This document shows positions 36,038 through 46,011 of a stretch of DNA of 64,000 bases, in pieces; the stretch's first letter is position 1, and each line of letters begins with the position of its first letter. A model generated the notes under the pieces. The model ran no database searches. It was given only the letters and a program-made list of their open reading frames with translations, and was not told where the DNA came from. The position numbers and the translations under genes are program-made. The stretch covers positions 3,410,001-3,474,000 of the forward strand of contig NZ_CP028271.1 in assembly GCF_009914055.1 (NCBI RefSeq), read 5' to 3'. The stretch comes from Mixta intestinalis. GTDB lineage: Bacteria; Pseudomonadota; Gammaproteobacteria; Enterobacterales; Enterobacteriaceae.

Positions 36038-36613
36038 TCAGAAATTGTATCCTAACCCAATATTAAATCCATTGACCGAATACTTTTGTCCAAAATCGGT
36101 TTCAGTCCCTTCATAGCCCAAAGTAATCGAGATCGCCTCAACAGGATTAATAATTACGCCCAGACCATAAGCAAAAGCGGAGGATTTTTTAGAGGAATGC
36201 GTTTCCCACTCATAAAAATTACTAATATTCCATGTATTATTCACTTCAGCTTTGGTATATGCCAGCCCACCTAATGCATACAGTGAAATATAATCATTCA
36301 GGCGGAAAGATGGGCCAACCAGGAATGAATAATATTTTAGATCGGCGTTGCGGCTACGGGTAAACTCAATGCCTTGCTCATAGCCTTTATCTTTACCGCC
36401 TTTGAGATCGCTATTTTTCATATAGCTAAAGGAAGCCATTACGCCAACGATATCATCGAACTCATAGCGATACTGTAGATTAACACCGCGAATGTTTTTG
36501 AAATCTTCTACTTTGCTTTGCGCATAACCTACCGTTAACGATTGATAATCTGCCAGAGCCGAACCGCTTACTGTCGAAGCTGCCAGCAATATCGCTAAAG
36601 ATATCTTTTTCAT
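36038..36613 (-). CDS. Ail/Lom/OmpX-family outer membrane protein
   Basis: A 191-residue protein with a 21-residue signal peptide (cleavage after SALA) and a predicted eight-stranded outer-membrane barrel ending in the typical NIGLGYNF with terminal Phe. Repeated motifs such as LTVGYAQSK, GVNLQYRYEF and SFLVGPSFRLNDYISLYALGGLAYTKAE are those of the Ail/PagC/OmpX family. Members act in adhesion, serum resistance or stress; the role here is unknown. AAGGAATTC precedes ATG. It has an AT-rich upstream region and no E. coli counterpart at this locus, so it is probably accessory. Confidence 0.88.
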   Translation of the reverse strand: MKKISLAILLAASTVSGSALADYQSLTVGYAQSKVEDFKNIRGVNLQYRYEFDDIVGVMASFSYMKNSDLKGGKDKGYEQGIEFTRSRNADLKYYSFLVGPSFRLNDYISLYALGGLAYTKAEVNNTWNISNFYEWETHSSKKSSAFAYGLGVIINPVEAISITLGYEGTETDFGQKYSVNGFNIGLGYNF

Positions 36614-36978
36614 TTTGAATTCCTTATCAAAAAAATATAAATCATGCGTTGATAAATCAGGCTCGCCGCCATCATCGTTAATAAGGCAAAAAGCCTTAGT
36701 ATTTCGCGCCAGATCTAAAGATTAAACCGACGTGTTTATATTAATAGAAAAATTACTATTCTTTCAGGTAGCTCTGACCATAATTATATTCAATACTTAA
36801 CATAAACTTTTAACATCGATCATAAAGTACTTATTTATTAGCAGTCAGGCAAATAAATGTTGTCATTACGTTGGACAGACTACAGAGCATGACGCTTAAT
36901 GTAGAGCATCCCCAATCGGATAGCGGTCCGTTAGTCGCAAAGCATATCAGGCGGCTCATCGCGCCGCCCGGCCTTTTG
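36614..36978. other. Intergenic region upstream of the Ail-like gene and downstream of yigL
   Basis: 365 bp, AT-rich in the first 220. A TAAGGC-aaaaa-GCCTTA stem at 36682-36698 lies in the probable leader of the Ail-like mRNA. A TATAAT-like -10 lies on the minus strand near 36785. Near yigL, GGCGGC/GCCGCC (about 36950-36968) could be a weak terminator. A 68-codon frame at 36831-37037 is not credible. Confidence 0.45.
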
Positions 36979-37779
36979 TTATTTGAGGAATAGCTCGCGC
37001 AGCTTATGGGGAACCGCATCTTCAACGTTGCTACCAATAACTTCCAGCTCCGGTAGCAGGTCTTTCAGGCGCTGATGGGCATTACGCATGATGTAGCCTT
37101 TACCCGCCATGTTCAGCATCTCTTTATCATTCATGCCGTCGCCAAAGGCGATACTGGTCTCTAGTGAATACCCCAGCAACTTCGCCACTTCTTCCAGTGC
37201 ATGGCCTTTGGAAACGCCGCCTGCCATCACTTCCAGACAGGTTGGGAAAGAGAAACTAACGTTAACCCGATCGCCCCAGCGTGCCACGATCGCTTCTTCC
37301 AGCGGCACCAGCTTTTCCGGCTCGTCGCTGATAAAAAAGACTTTACTGATGCCATCGGTTGGCAACAGGCCCGGCTGATAAACCTGATAACGGAATTCCG
37401 ATTCCTGGAAATAACGCTCTTCGTCGGGATGATGGCGGTTAAGAAACCATTCATCATCGCGATAAACGTTGGTGAGAATATCGGGATCGTCATGCTTTAA
37501 CGCATAAAGATCGCTGGCAATATCTTCATCCAGGTTATGGCTGAAAATCAGCTCACCGGCGGTATTATGCACGCGCGCGCCATTAGAGGTGATCATGTAA
37601 GCCTCAATTTCCAGGTTATCCCGCATCTGCGAGACATCAACATGATGACGTCCGGTAGCAAAAACAAAATGCACGCCGCGTGCGGTGAGCAGACGCAAAG
37701 TCTCTTTGGTATAGGGCGTTAAGCGGTGGTCGGGTGAAAGCAGGGTGCCATCCAAATCGGAAGCGACAACGTGGTACAT
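36979..37779 (-). CDS. yigL: HAD-family phosphatase YigL (pyridoxal phosphate phosphatase)
   Basis: A Cof-type HAD phosphatase; E. coli YigL dephosphorylates pyridoxal phosphate and sugar phosphates and helps relieve glucose-phosphate stress. The 266-residue protein has motif I DLDGTLLSPDH at the N-terminus, motif II FATGRHH, the motif III Lys in GVSKGHAL and motif IV FGDGMNDKEML. It lies 48 bp downstream of pldB, the conserved pldB-yigL pair from which SgrS stabilises yigL mRNA in E. coli and Salmonella. Confidence 0.95.
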   Translation of the reverse strand: MYHVVASDLDGTLLSPDHRLTPYTKETLRLLTARGVHFVFATGRHHVDVSQMRDNLEIEAYMITSNGARVHNTAGELIFSHNLDEDIASDLYALKHDDPDILTNVYRDDEWFLNRHHPDEERYFQESEFRYQVYQPGLLPTDGISKVFFISDEPEKLVPLEEAIVARWGDRVNVSFSFPTCLEVMAGGVSKGHALEEVAKLLGYSLETSIAFGDGMNDKEMLNMAGKGYIMRNAHQRLKDLLPELEVIGSNVEDAVPHKLRELFLK

Positions 37780-37827
37780 GCAAACCTCTGGTATCGAAGG
37801 ATGTGGTAACGGTCTGAGTGGTGCAAA

Positions 37828-38820
37828 TTAATTATGCCGCTCGAAAAAATCGACGATGGCATGTAACGCTTCGGCACGCATAGCGTCTTTTTCAAACAGG
37901 ATCTCGTGACGCGCACCGGCAATAACTTTGGGCTTTCCGCCTTCACAGGGATGCCCTGCAGCAGACATTGCCGCGCAGAAAAGATCCTGCGAACGGTTAT
38001 CTACCACTCGTTCTTCTTCAGCCTGTAGCAGCAGCAGCGGCGTAGTAATGGTTGCCGCCTTGCTCAGGATGCTCTGGCCCGCGTGGATGCCTTCACGCAC
38101 CCAGTGATAGGTGGGGCCGCCGACACGCAGTGCCGGATCGTCCGCATAGAAGCGCAGGTTACGTTTATAGCGCTCGCGGCTGTGAGTCAATCCGTTGAGG
38201 CTGAATGGATGCGCACGCCAGCGACCGGTGCCCAGCGCATAGCCATCGCGTATCTTCGGACGTTTTTCTGCCCAGTTCAGAATACGGTGCGCCATCCAGG
38301 CAGGCATCGGCAGATAGATGCCAAACATGGGCGAAGCCAGCACCACCGCATCGAATATCGTCGGCTGTCGGGCCAGCAACAGCGTCAGAATCGCGCCCCC
38401 CATCGAATGCGCCAGCGCATAACGACGCCGGTAGCGTCCGGTTAGCGTATTTTGCTGACAAAGCGTTGCTAAATCATCAACGTAGTGCTCGAAGTGCGCC
38501 ACGTGACCGCGATGCGCGTCCTTTAGCAACCGCCCGGATCGGCCCTGCCCGCGATGATCGAGGATAACGATATCATAACCGCAGTGCCAAAGATCGTAGG
38601 CCAATTCTGGATATTTGACGTAGCTTTCGATACGTCCCGGCACAATGACGATAACGCGGTCATGCTGCGGTGACGTGAAGCGCACGTAGCGGATTGGCAC
38701 ATCATCAACACCGGGAAATTCGCACTCCTCGCGCTGACGCCAGAAATCGAGCAGCGGCCCGGTAGCGAAAGCGGCAAACGCCTGCTCCCGCGTTGGCCAT
38801 TGCTTTTTATGGCTGGTCAT
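37828..38820 (-). CDS. pldB: Lysophospholipase L2
   Basis: PldB hydrolyses lysophospholipids and transfers acyl groups to phosphatidylglycerol at the inner membrane. The 330-residue alpha/beta hydrolase has the nucleophile elbow AHSMGGAIL and the DHRGQGRSGR segment. The C-terminal region GARHEILFEKD carries the likely catalytic His. It is divergent from rhtB and followed by yigL. Confidence 0.94.
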   Translation of the reverse strand: MTSHKKQWPTREQAFAAFATGPLLDFWRQREECEFPGVDDVPIRYVRFTSPQHDRVIVIVPGRIESYVKYPELAYDLWHCGYDIVILDHRGQGRSGRLLKDAHRGHVAHFEHYVDDLATLCQQNTLTGRYRRRYALAHSMGGAILTLLLARQPTIFDAVVLASPMFGIYLPMPAWMAHRILNWAEKRPKIRDGYALGTGRWRAHPFSLNGLTHSRERYKRNLRFYADDPALRVGGPTYHWVREGIHAGQSILSKAATITTPLLLLQAEEERVVDNRSQDLFCAAMSAAGHPCEGGKPKVIAGARHEILFEKDAMRAEALHAIVDFFERHN

Positions 38821-38920
38821 GGCTCGACTCCTTTAAACCGTTCGATAAACTGCCGCCATAGCGCAACCGCTGGCAATGGCGTATTGTGGCACAATTCTGC
38901 GCGTTCAGGGAGCGTTACCC

Positions 38921-39544
38921 ATGACTACCGAATGGTGGCTGACCTATTTGTTAACCACGCTTATTCTTAGCCTGTCGCCTGGTTCCGGCGCAATAAATAC
39001 CATGAGTACCGGCATCAGCCACGGCTACCGTGGTGCAATGGCTTCAATTGCTGGTCTCCAGGTGGGATTAGGGTTACATATTATGTTGGTAGGCGTTGGA
39101 CTGGGAGCGCTGTTTTCACGTTCTCTGCTGGCGTTTGAGATCCTGAAATGGGCAGGTGCCGCCTATCTTATCTGGCTGGGCGTTCAGCAATGGCGCACCG
39201 CCGGAGCAATTAATCTGGATGCGGTTTCACGTGCGATGCCGCGCCGTCGTCTGTTTCAGCGCGCCGTGCTGGTCAATTTGACCAATCCGAAGAGTATTAT
39301 TTTTCTCGCCGCGCTGTTTCCACAGTTTGTGATACCGCATCAGCCACAGGCGATGCAGTATTTGGTGTTGGGTGCAACGACTATTGTCGTCGATATTATG
39401 GTGATGATTGGCTATGCCACGCTGGCTACACGTATTGCTGCATGGATTAAGGGCCCCCATCAGATGAAGTTGCTGAACCGTATTTTTGGTGGATTGTTTA
39501 TTGCCGTCGGCGCGCTGCTGGCCTCGGCACGGCGAGTAGCGTAG
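38921..39544 (+). CDS. rhtB: Homoserine/homoserine lactone efflux protein
   Basis: RhtB is a LysE/RhtB-family inner-membrane exporter giving resistance to homoserine and its lactone. The 207-residue protein begins [21 protein letters not shown] and keeps [23 protein letters not shown] 38921 aligns with E. coli; the frame is open 15 codons further upstream without support. It is divergent from pldB and convergent with its paralogue rhtC, which lies 173 bp away. Confidence 0.94.
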   Translation: MTTEWWLTYLLTTLILSLSPGSGAINTMSTGISHGYRGAMASIAGLQVGLGLHIMLVGVGLGALFSRSLLAFEILKWAGAAYLIWLGVQQWRTAGAINLDAVSRAMPRRRLFQRAVLVNLTNPKSIIFLAALFPQFVIPHQPQAMQYLVLGATTIVVDIMVMIGYATLATRIAAWIKGPHQMKLLNRIFGGLFIAVGALLASARRVA

Positions 39545-39717
39545 GGAGCTTGTGGTTGCAGGAAGAGGATTGCGGCTGGCGGCTACTCCCGGTCAGCGGA
39601 GACAGGCAGCCAGGTAAAGTTGCCGTTCAGCCAGCGCGCAGCGATCCGGGCGTACAAATAGTACGTGAGGAAGCGAGCACTGCCCGAACGGCAAATAGCA
39701 AGTCAGTCAGGCCGCCC

Positions 39718-40344
39718 TCAGCGGGAGAGAATCAGATGGATACCGAAACCGGCGAACAACACCCCCGCCATCCCGTCGATCCATTTCGCCACGCGCTGAT
39801 ACTGACGCCGCATCCATGGCAGTGCAAACACCGCCGCCACCAGCGTAAACCAGGCGAAAGTTTCGCTGATAATCAGCACAAATAAGCCCCAGCGCGCACC
39901 TGCCGCAACATCGTCGCCGACAAACAGTGAAAAAACGCTGCCGAAATAGATTACCGCTTTGGGATTGGAGAGGTTGGTCAGAAAGCCTTTCAGGAAACTG
40001 TGTCCCTTTTTCGCCAGCTTCACTTCCGGCTCGGCGCTCACTGTCGGTTGGCGATGCTGACGATGTGCAGATCGCAGCAGCTGCCAGCCCAGCCAGGTGA
40101 GATAGAGGCCACCACAGACCATAATGATTTCATGGAGCCACGCCATTTTTTGCAGGATCAGATGTAATCCCATCAGCGCAACGCCTGCCCAGATAACGAT
40201 ACCCAGCGTAATGCCCATCACGCCCAGCATCGCTTCTTTACGTGAGCGACTGGCAGCGGTTTGCGAAACAAAAAAGAAATCCGGTCCGGGGCTCATCAAC
40301 GCAACTAAATGCACGACGGCTACGGTAAGAAAAAGCGCGAGCAT
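39718..40344 (-). CDS. rhtC: Threonine efflux protein
   Basis: RhtC exports threonine and belongs to the same LysE/RhtB family as rhtB. The 208-residue protein begins MLALFLTVAVVHLVALMSPGPDFFFV, with the family signature FLTNLSNPKAVIYFGSVFSLF. The region between it and rhtB (39545-39717) has no visible gene or terminator. A terminator of recQ lies just upstream. Confidence 0.94.
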   Translation of the reverse strand: MLALFLTVAVVHLVALMSPGPDFFFVSQTAASRSRKEAMLGVMGITLGIVIWAGVALMGLHLILQKMAWLHEIIMVCGGLYLTWLGWQLLRSAHRQHRQPTVSAEPEVKLAKKGHSFLKGFLTNLSNPKAVIYFGSVFSLFVGDDVAAGARWGLFVLIISETFAWFTLVAAVFALPWMRRQYQRVAKWIDGMAGVLFAGFGIHLILSR

Positions 40345-40361
40345 ACAGTGTCCTTGCCGAT

Positions 40362-40393
40362 AAAAAGTGAGAGAAAGCCGATTGGCTCTCTCA
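40362..40393 (-). terminator. recQ terminator
   Basis: On the minus strand TGAGAG...CTCTCA with an inner AGCC/GGCT stem (two-base bulge) is followed by CTTTTTATC. It separates recQ from rhtC. Confidence 0.75.
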
Positions 40394-40465
40394 GGGGAGG
40401 AATGATTATTACGCTAAAACTATTTTGATTCATCCGTTATCTGCAACAGCCGGTGCTCAAAGAAA

Positions 40466-42292
40466 TTATTCCTCACCGTCAACATGTTCGCGGATCATTA
40501 CCATAAACGGCTTGCCGAAGCGCTCCAGCTTGCGCTGCCCTACGCCGTTGATGCTGAGCATCTCCGAAGCGGTCAGCGGCATCTGTTCAGCCATTTCAAT
40601 CAGCGTCGCATCGTTAAACACCACGTAAGGCGGAATATTCTCTTCATCAGCAATCGCTTTACGCAATTTGCGCAGCTTGGCGAACAGCTTGCGATCGTAG
40701 TTACCGCCGTAGCTTTTCTGGTTGTTATATTTCGCTTTGACCGTAACCAGACGCGGGACAGCGAGCATCAACGGTGCTTCGCCACGCAGGACAGGCCGTG
40801 CCGCTTCGGTAAGCTGTAACGCGGAATGCAGCGTAATGTTTTGCGTAACCAGTCCGAGGTGAATCAGCTGACGCAGCACGCTAACCCAATGCTCGTGACT
40901 CTGATCGCGGCCAATACCGTAAACCGGTAGTTTATCGTGTCCTGAATCGCGGATGCGCTGATTACTGGCACCACGTAACACTTCGACCACGTAACCCATC
41001 CCGAAGCGCTGCCCAACACGGTAGATGGTGGATAGCGCCTTTTGCGCTTCAACCAGACCATCATAACGCCGCGGCGGATCGAGGCAGATATCGCAGTTGC
41101 CGCACGGCTGTTGGCGGCCTTCGCCGAAATAGTTGAGCAGCACCAGACGACGGCAGGTTTGCGCTTCGGCAAACGCGCCCATCGCATTCAGCTTATGGCG
41201 CTCAATATCCTGCAACGGGCCGGGCGCTTTCTCTTCCAGGCAGCGGCGCAGCCAGGCCATATCCGCCGGATCGTAAAGCAGCATCGCCTCGGCGGGCAGG
41301 CCATCACGTCCGGCGCGCCCGGTTTCCTGATAATAGGATTCGATATTACGTGGGATATCGAAATGCACCACAAAACGCACGTTAGGTTTATTGATGCCCA
41401 TACCGAAAGCAACGGTGGCTACCACGATCTGCAAATCGTCCCGCTGAAAAGCGTCCTGTACCTGAGCGCGATGCGCATTCTCCATGCCCGCATGGTAAGC
41501 GCCTACGCTCAGGCCACGGCTTTGCAGGCGTGCCGCCGTATCCTCAACTTTAGCGCGGCTGTTACAGTAGATGATGCCGCTTTTACCGCGCTGATCCTGA
41601 ACGTAGCGCAGCAGCTGCTCGGTCGGCTTAAATTTTTCCACCAGCATGTAACGAATATTAGGCCGATCAAAGCTGCTGATTTGAATCAGCGGATCGTCAA
41701 GCTGCAACAGCCGGACAATATCATTGCGTGTGGTTTCATCGGCGGTCGCCGTCAGCGCCATTACCGGCAGCGACGGAAAGCGCTGCCGCAGCTGGCCTAA
41801 CGCGCCATATTCGGGGCGAAAATCATGGCCCCATTGTGAAATACAGTGCGCTTCATCTACCGCCAGCATTGCTGGCTGCCAGTGCATCAGGGTATCGAGG
41901 AAGTTATCCATCATCAGGCGTTCGGGGGCGATATAGAGCAGACGCACTTCGCCGCGACGGCAGCCCGCCATTACCGCCTGCTGCTCTTCGCGTGTTTGCG
42001 TTGAGTTCAGGCACGCCGCCGCGACACCATTGGCTAACAGCTGATCAACCTGATCTTTCATTAGCGAAATCAATGGTGAAACGACCAGCGTCAGGCCGTC
42101 ACGCAGCAGGGCCGGGATCTGGTAACAGAGCGATTTTCCGCCGCCGGTAGGCATCACCACCAGACAATCCCGCCCGCTAAGCGATGCCTGAATGATGGTT
42201 TGCTGACCGGGGCGAAACTGCTGATAGCCGAAGGTGTCGCGTAATACCTGCTCCGCCAGCGCTTCATGATTAATTACTGCCGCCGTAGACAC
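40466..42292 (-). CDS. recQ: ATP-dependent DNA helicase RecQ
   Basis: RecQ is a 3'-5' superfamily 2 helicase acting in RecF-pathway recombination and suppression of illegitimate recombination. The start is GTG 42292, preceded by GGGGAA, giving 608 residues; an upstream GTG at 42310 is less likely. Motifs: [10 protein letters not shown] (Walker A), [19 protein letters not shown] (DEAH and aromatic-rich loop), ETGRAGRDG (motif VI), zinc cysteines ending [11 protein letters not shown], a winged helix and a C-terminal HRDC domain. It lies downstream of pldA on the same strand. Confidence 0.96.
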   Translation of the reverse strand: MSTAAVINHEALAEQVLRDTFGYQQFRPGQQTIIQASLSGRDCLVVMPTGGGKSLCYQIPALLRDGLTLVVSPLISLMKDQVDQLLANGVAAACLNSTQTREEQQAVMAGCRRGEVRLLYIAPERLMMDNFLDTLMHWQPAMLAVDEAHCISQWGHDFRPEYGALGQLRQRFPSLPVMALTATADETTRNDIVRLLQLDDPLIQISSFDRPNIRYMLVEKFKPTEQLLRYVQDQRGKSGIIYCNSRAKVEDTAARLQSRGLSVGAYHAGMENAHRAQVQDAFQRDDLQIVVATVAFGMGINKPNVRFVVHFDIPRNIESYYQETGRAGRDGLPAEAMLLYDPADMAWLRRCLEEKAPGPLQDIERHKLNAMGAFAEAQTCRRLVLLNYFGEGRQQPCGNCDICLDPPRRYDGLVEAQKALSTIYRVGQRFGMGYVVEVLRGASNQRIRDSGHDKLPVYGIGRDQSHEHWVSVLRQLIHLGLVTQNITLHSALQLTEAARPVLRGEAPLMLAVPRLVTVKAKYNNQKSYGGNYDRKLFAKLRKLRKAIADEENIPPYVVFNDATLIEMAEQMPLTASEMLSINGVGQRKLERFGKPFMVMIREHVDGEE

Positions 42293-42394
42293 GTCTTCCC
42301 CGTATTGCACTCTATTCGATGATGGTGACGGGCGGGATTGATAGCCGCCCGAAGAGACAGTTGCTGTGTGGCAGACCCGCTACACGGGCCTGAA

Positions 42395-43270
42395 TCAGAA
42401 CAGATCGTTTAACGTTACGCCAACGCCAATGCGCGTCTGACGATGATTATAATCGATTAACGATTCGCCGTAACCACTGAATACCTGGGTATAGAACCGT
42501 ACATGCTCAGTAATCGGGTAACTCCAGCCCAGCTGCGCGCCGCCGTAACCGCTGTTCCAGTTATAGTTGCCCTGCAAACTAAAGATGCTGTCACCCACCC
42601 GATATCCCAGCCTGGCGCGATAGTACCCCATGTATTTGGTAATGTCAGGGTTATCATCATTACTCGCGCTTTCCGGCAGGCGATACCAGGGCTTAATTTC
42701 CACCAGGAAATTGCCGTTTTCCGCCATCAGCCGGGCGTAAACGCGGTTCCAGCTACGTGAAGTCGGATCGGAACGCCCGTTTGATTCGTGGTTCAGGCCC
42801 AGCTCCACATCACGTAATGTCCAGCCAGCAAAGGTGTAATCCGTAGCCCAGCCAAGAAAAATCTGTGGCTCATAGTTAGTTTCACGAAAGGGTGACGAAG
42901 CGCCACGGTTTGAAAGCTGCCACCAGGAACGCTGCGTATAGGAAGCGGCCAGCACGGAATTATCGCCCAGAATACCGCGCCAGAGCGGAAAGGCCAGGCT
43001 GAGCTGGAATTTTACCTCATCTTTCTTCGCGTTCTGGCCCCACTCATAGGAATCGATCGCTTCCTTATTCATATCGCTGGTCCAGGTATAAAGCAAATAG
43101 TTGCTTTCATAAGGATAAAGCACGAAGGGATTATCATGCTTTTCCAGCAAGTTAGCGATAATACTACCGCGCACCGCAGGCGCATCATGCACTTCCCTGA
43201 CAGTAGCTTGCTGAGCCTGGGCGAAAGCGGGCAATAACAAAGCTACTACTAATCCTCTTAGCATACGCAT
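42395..43270 (-). CDS. pldA: Outer membrane phospholipase A
   Basis: PldA (OMPLA) is a Ca2+-dependent phospholipase of the outer membrane, active as a dimer when membrane asymmetry is disturbed. The 291-residue precursor has a signal peptide (about 20 residues, ending AQAQ) and a 12-stranded barrel ending in Phe. The catalytic His-Ser and Asn are in LNHESNGRSDPTSRSWN. ATG 43270 has GGAGAAG upstream and aligns with E. coli; 20 further open codons upstream are discarded. Confidence 0.95.
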   Translation of the reverse strand: MRMLRGLVVALLLPAFAQAQQATVREVHDAPAVRGSIIANLLEKHDNPFVLYPYESNYLLYTWTSDMNKEAIDSYEWGQNAKKDEVKFQLSLAFPLWRGILGDNSVLAASYTQRSWWQLSNRGASSPFRETNYEPQIFLGWATDYTFAGWTLRDVELGLNHESNGRSDPTSRSWNRVYARLMAENGNFLVEIKPWYRLPESASNDDNPDITKYMGYYRARLGYRVGDSIFSLQGNYNWNSGYGGAQLGWSYPITEHVRFYTQVFSGYGESLIDYNHRQTRIGVGVTLNDLF

Positions 43271-43450
43271 AGTCTTCTCCAGTGATACGCTGTGTAAATA
43301 GTAACTAAAAAAGCAGGCCATTCTACACACAATCCCATAATGGGATCAGCGCTGTTTTCTTAAAATGGAAAGCACTTTTCCAGCAGCTTAAAATGTACAA
43401 ATCGTTAACATTACGGCATCTTTATCTCCCTGCTTCAGGAAAAACCTTTT

Positions 43451-43921
43451 ATGTCAGAGACTCTGTTAAATCAAAGTGCGGCACGCCAGCTTATCGGAGA
43501 TATTTTTGTCTACCATATGCCATTTAATCAGGCGCTGGGTCTGGAGCTGGTACGGCTTGAATCCGATTATGCCGAGCTGCGCTTTGCCAATAAAACCATG
43601 CTGGTCGGCAACGCGGCGCAACAGATCCTGCATGGCGGTGCCATCGCCTCGATTCTGGACGTGGCTGCCGGGCTGATTTGCGTCAGCAGTTCTCTCACGC
43701 GCCAGGAGAGCATCACCGAGCAGGAGCTGCGCCATCGTTTATCGCGCATGGGTACGATCGATCTGCGTGTCGATTATTTACGCCCCGGACGCGGTGAGCA
43801 CTTCATCGCCGCCAGCAGCCTGCTGCGCGCCGGAAACAAAGTTGCGGTGGCGCGCGTTGAGCTGCATAACGATGCGGGCGTACATATCGCCAGCGCTACC
43901 GCGACCTACCTGGTAGGCTAA
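43451..43921 (+). CDS. yigI: Hotdog-fold acyl-CoA thioesterase YigI
   Basis: A 156-residue PaaI/4HBT-family thioesterase; E. coli YigI hydrolyses medium- and long-chain acyl-CoAs. The hotdog motif [16 protein letters not shown] (HGG) near residue 58 and [12 protein letters not shown] are present. It is followed 64 bp later by rarD on the same strand and is divergent from pldA. Confidence 0.93.
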   Translation: MSETLLNQSAARQLIGDIFVYHMPFNQALGLELVRLESDYAELRFANKTMLVGNAAQQILHGGAIASILDVAAGLICVSSSLTRQESITEQELRHRLSRMGTIDLRVDYLRPGRGEHFIAASSLLRAGNKVAVARVELHNDAGVHIASATATYLVG

Positions 43922-43985
43922 TTTTCACCGTGGCGCTCATTTTTCCTTTAAACTGACGGTTTTATATCTGAGACCTAAACAAGTG

Positions 43986-44885
43986 ATGGATACACAACAA
44001 ACACGCCAGGGTATTTTCTGCGCGTTAGGTGCTTATTTTATCTGGGGCATCGCACCAGCCTATTTCAAATTGATTGAACAGGTACCAGCGGGCGAAATTA
44101 TGACGCACCGCGTTATCTGGTCAGCGCTGTTTATGCTGCTGCTGATTACCGTTAGCCGTAGCTGGCCTCGGGTAAAAATCGTATTGCATCAGCCTAAAAA
44201 GGTGCTGCTGTTAGCGGTATCTGCTGCGCTGGTAGGCGGTAACTGGCTGCTGTTTATCTGGGCAGTAAATAACCATCATATGCTGGAAGCAAGCCTCGGC
44301 TACTTTATTAACCCGCTGCTTAATGTAGTCATGGGTATGCTGTTTTTAGGCGAGCGTTTTCGCCGGATGCAGTGGGTAGCGGTCTTGCTGGCCACCTGCG
44401 GCGTACTGGTGCAGCTGTGGAAGTTTGGCTCGCTGCCGGTTATTGCACTCGGTCTGGCGATGAGCTTTTCGCTTTATGGCCTGATGCGTAAAAAGATTGC
44501 GGTGGATGCACAGAGCGGCATGCTGTTCGAAACGCTGTGGCTGCTGCCGCTGGCGTCACTTTATCTGTTTGGCATTGCCGATAGTTCAACCAGCCATTTA
44601 ACGCAGAACGCTACCACGCTCAACCTACTGCTGATTGCGGCCGGTATCGTTACGACTATTCCGCTGATGCTGTTTACCGCCGCCGCTACGCGCCTGCGTC
44701 TTTCAACGCTGGGCTTTTTCCAGTATCTGGGGCCAACGCTGATGTTCCTGCTGGCGGTAGTGTTCTATGGCGAAGTGATGACGGCTGATAAGGCGATTAC
44801 GTTCGGCTTTATCTGGCTGGCGCTGGCGCTGTTTATCGCTGATGCGCTGTATACGATGCACCGTTCACGAGTGCGCAAAGCGTGA
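43986..44885 (+). CDS. rarD: EamA-family transporter RarD
   Basis: RarD is a ten-helix drug/metabolite transporter family protein of unknown substrate (named for chloramphenicol phenotype in Pseudomonas). The 299-residue protein from ATG 43986 aligns with E. coli, including GGNWLLFIWAVNNHHMLEASLGYFINPL; GTG 43983 is a possible alternative. Its last 21 bp overlap the 3' end of the convergent AbrB-family gene. Confidence 0.92.
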   Translation: MDTQQTRQGIFCALGAYFIWGIAPAYFKLIEQVPAGEIMTHRVIWSALFMLLLITVSRSWPRVKIVLHQPKKVLLLAVSAALVGGNWLLFIWAVNNHHMLEASLGYFINPLLNVVMGMLFLGERFRRMQWVAVLLATCGVLVQLWKFGSLPVIALGLAMSFSLYGLMRKKIAVDAQSGMLFETLWLLPLASLYLFGIADSSTSHLTQNATTLNLLLIAAGIVTTIPLMLFTAAATRLRLSTLGFFQYLGPTLMFLLAVVFYGEVMTADKAITFGFIWLALALFIADALYTMHRSRVRKA

Positions 44886-45911
44886 AATAAAACGCGCCAG
44901 CGCCGGGCCGGTCATTAAGATGGCAAACAGCCGCAGGGTTTGCATCGCCATAACAAATGACATATCAACCCGGCTGCCGGCAGCAATAATCGCTACGGTA
45001 TCCAGCCCGCCAGGGCTGGTTGCCAGATAGGCGGTCATTAAATCAATCGGCAGCAGTTTCGTCAGCACCCACGCCATACCGCCGCAGAGCAACATCAGCC
45101 CGAAAATAGAAGCCAGCATCTGCGGTAAAGTGCGCAGCGCCAGGCGGAAAATAGGACGGGTAAAGCGCAACCCCACCGTCCAGCCAATCAGCGCATAGGC
45201 ACCTGCCAGCAACCATTCCGGCAACTGTAGCATTACCGTCCCACTGCTTTGTAGCGTTGCGCCCAGCAGTGCGGGTATCAGCAGCGCGCCAGAGGGAATG
45301 CGAAAACGCTGGCCCAAAAACGCGCCCAGCAGCATCACGCCCAGCGTAATCACAAAACGCATATCCAGCGCGGGAAACCACGCCATCGCGGTCGCATTCT
45401 GCGCCGTGTCGCCCAGCCCAATACGTGCCACTACCGCTGCCGCTGTCGCAACAAACAGCACGCGCAGATACTGCATAAAAGCCACCAAACGAACATCCGC
45501 TCCGTAGTCGCCTGCCATCGCCACCATTGCCGATGCGCCGCCGGGCGAGGAGCCCCAGGCTCCGGTTGCTCCCGGCAACTCGCTGTAACGTACCAGCAGA
45601 AACCCCGACAGCCCGCTGGCCGCCAGCGTCATCAGCAATACCGCCAGCACCACCGGCCAGTCGATAAGCAAGATATCAATTACTGAAGAAGAGAGGCTCT
45701 GCCCGATCATGCAGCCCAGCACGGCCTGGCAGAGAATAAACAGCCGCTTATTGATACGCAGCGAGCTTCCCATCAGTCCCATGGTTACGCCGACGATCAT
45801 CGGCCCCAGCAGCAACGCCGCCGGAACATGAAAATATTGCAGAAGAAAGCCCAGTATCAGGGATGAGCCGATCAGGAGAGCCCATTGCAGCTTTGTTGAA
45901 AGGTGTTCCAT
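44865..45911 (-). CDS. AbrB-family membrane protein (COG3180)
   Basis: A 348-residue, highly hydrophobic protein with a duplicated layout of about ten helices. Signature segments are LLGPMIVG, GATGAWGSSPGGASAMVAMAGDYGAD in the first half and YLATSPGGLDTVAIIA in the second, characteristic of the AbrB/ammonia-monooxygenase-like putative transporters. Substrate unknown. E. coli abrB is at a distant locus; between rarD and corA it is absent there. It overlaps rarD tail-to-tail by 21 bp. Confidence 0.85.
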   Translation of the reverse strand: MEHLSTKLQWALLIGSSLILGFLLQYFHVPAALLLGPMIVGVTMGLMGSSLRINKRLFILCQAVLGCMIGQSLSSSVIDILLIDWPVVLAVLLMTLAASGLSGFLLVRYSELPGATGAWGSSPGGASAMVAMAGDYGADVRLVAFMQYLRVLFVATAAAVVARIGLGDTAQNATAMAWFPALDMRFVITLGVMLLGAFLGQRFRIPSGALLIPALLGATLQSSGTVMLQLPEWLLAGAYALIGWTVGLRFTRPIFRLALRTLPQMLASIFGLMLLCGGMAWVLTKLLPIDLMTAYLATSPGGLDTVAIIAAGSRVDMSFVMAMQTLRLFAILMTGPALARFISRFAHS

Positions 45912-45983
45912 TACGCAGCGAGGTCACAGCAGGTTGAAAAATCTAAGGTTACGCACAACCCATCGGGAACGCCAGCGTTAACC

Positions 45984-46004
45984 GGCCGGGAAGGAAGCCC
46001 GGCC
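45984..46004. terminator. GC-rich stem-loop after corA
   Basis: GGCCGGG-aaggaag-CCCGGCC lies between corA and the AbrB-family gene. No T-tract follows on the corA side, so termination activity is uncertain. Confidence 0.4.
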
Positions 46005-46011
46005 CTGAAAG

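Noticed and set aside
36831..37037. 68-codon frame downstream of yigL
   Set aside because: Overlaps the yigL end, no ribosome site, atypical composition.
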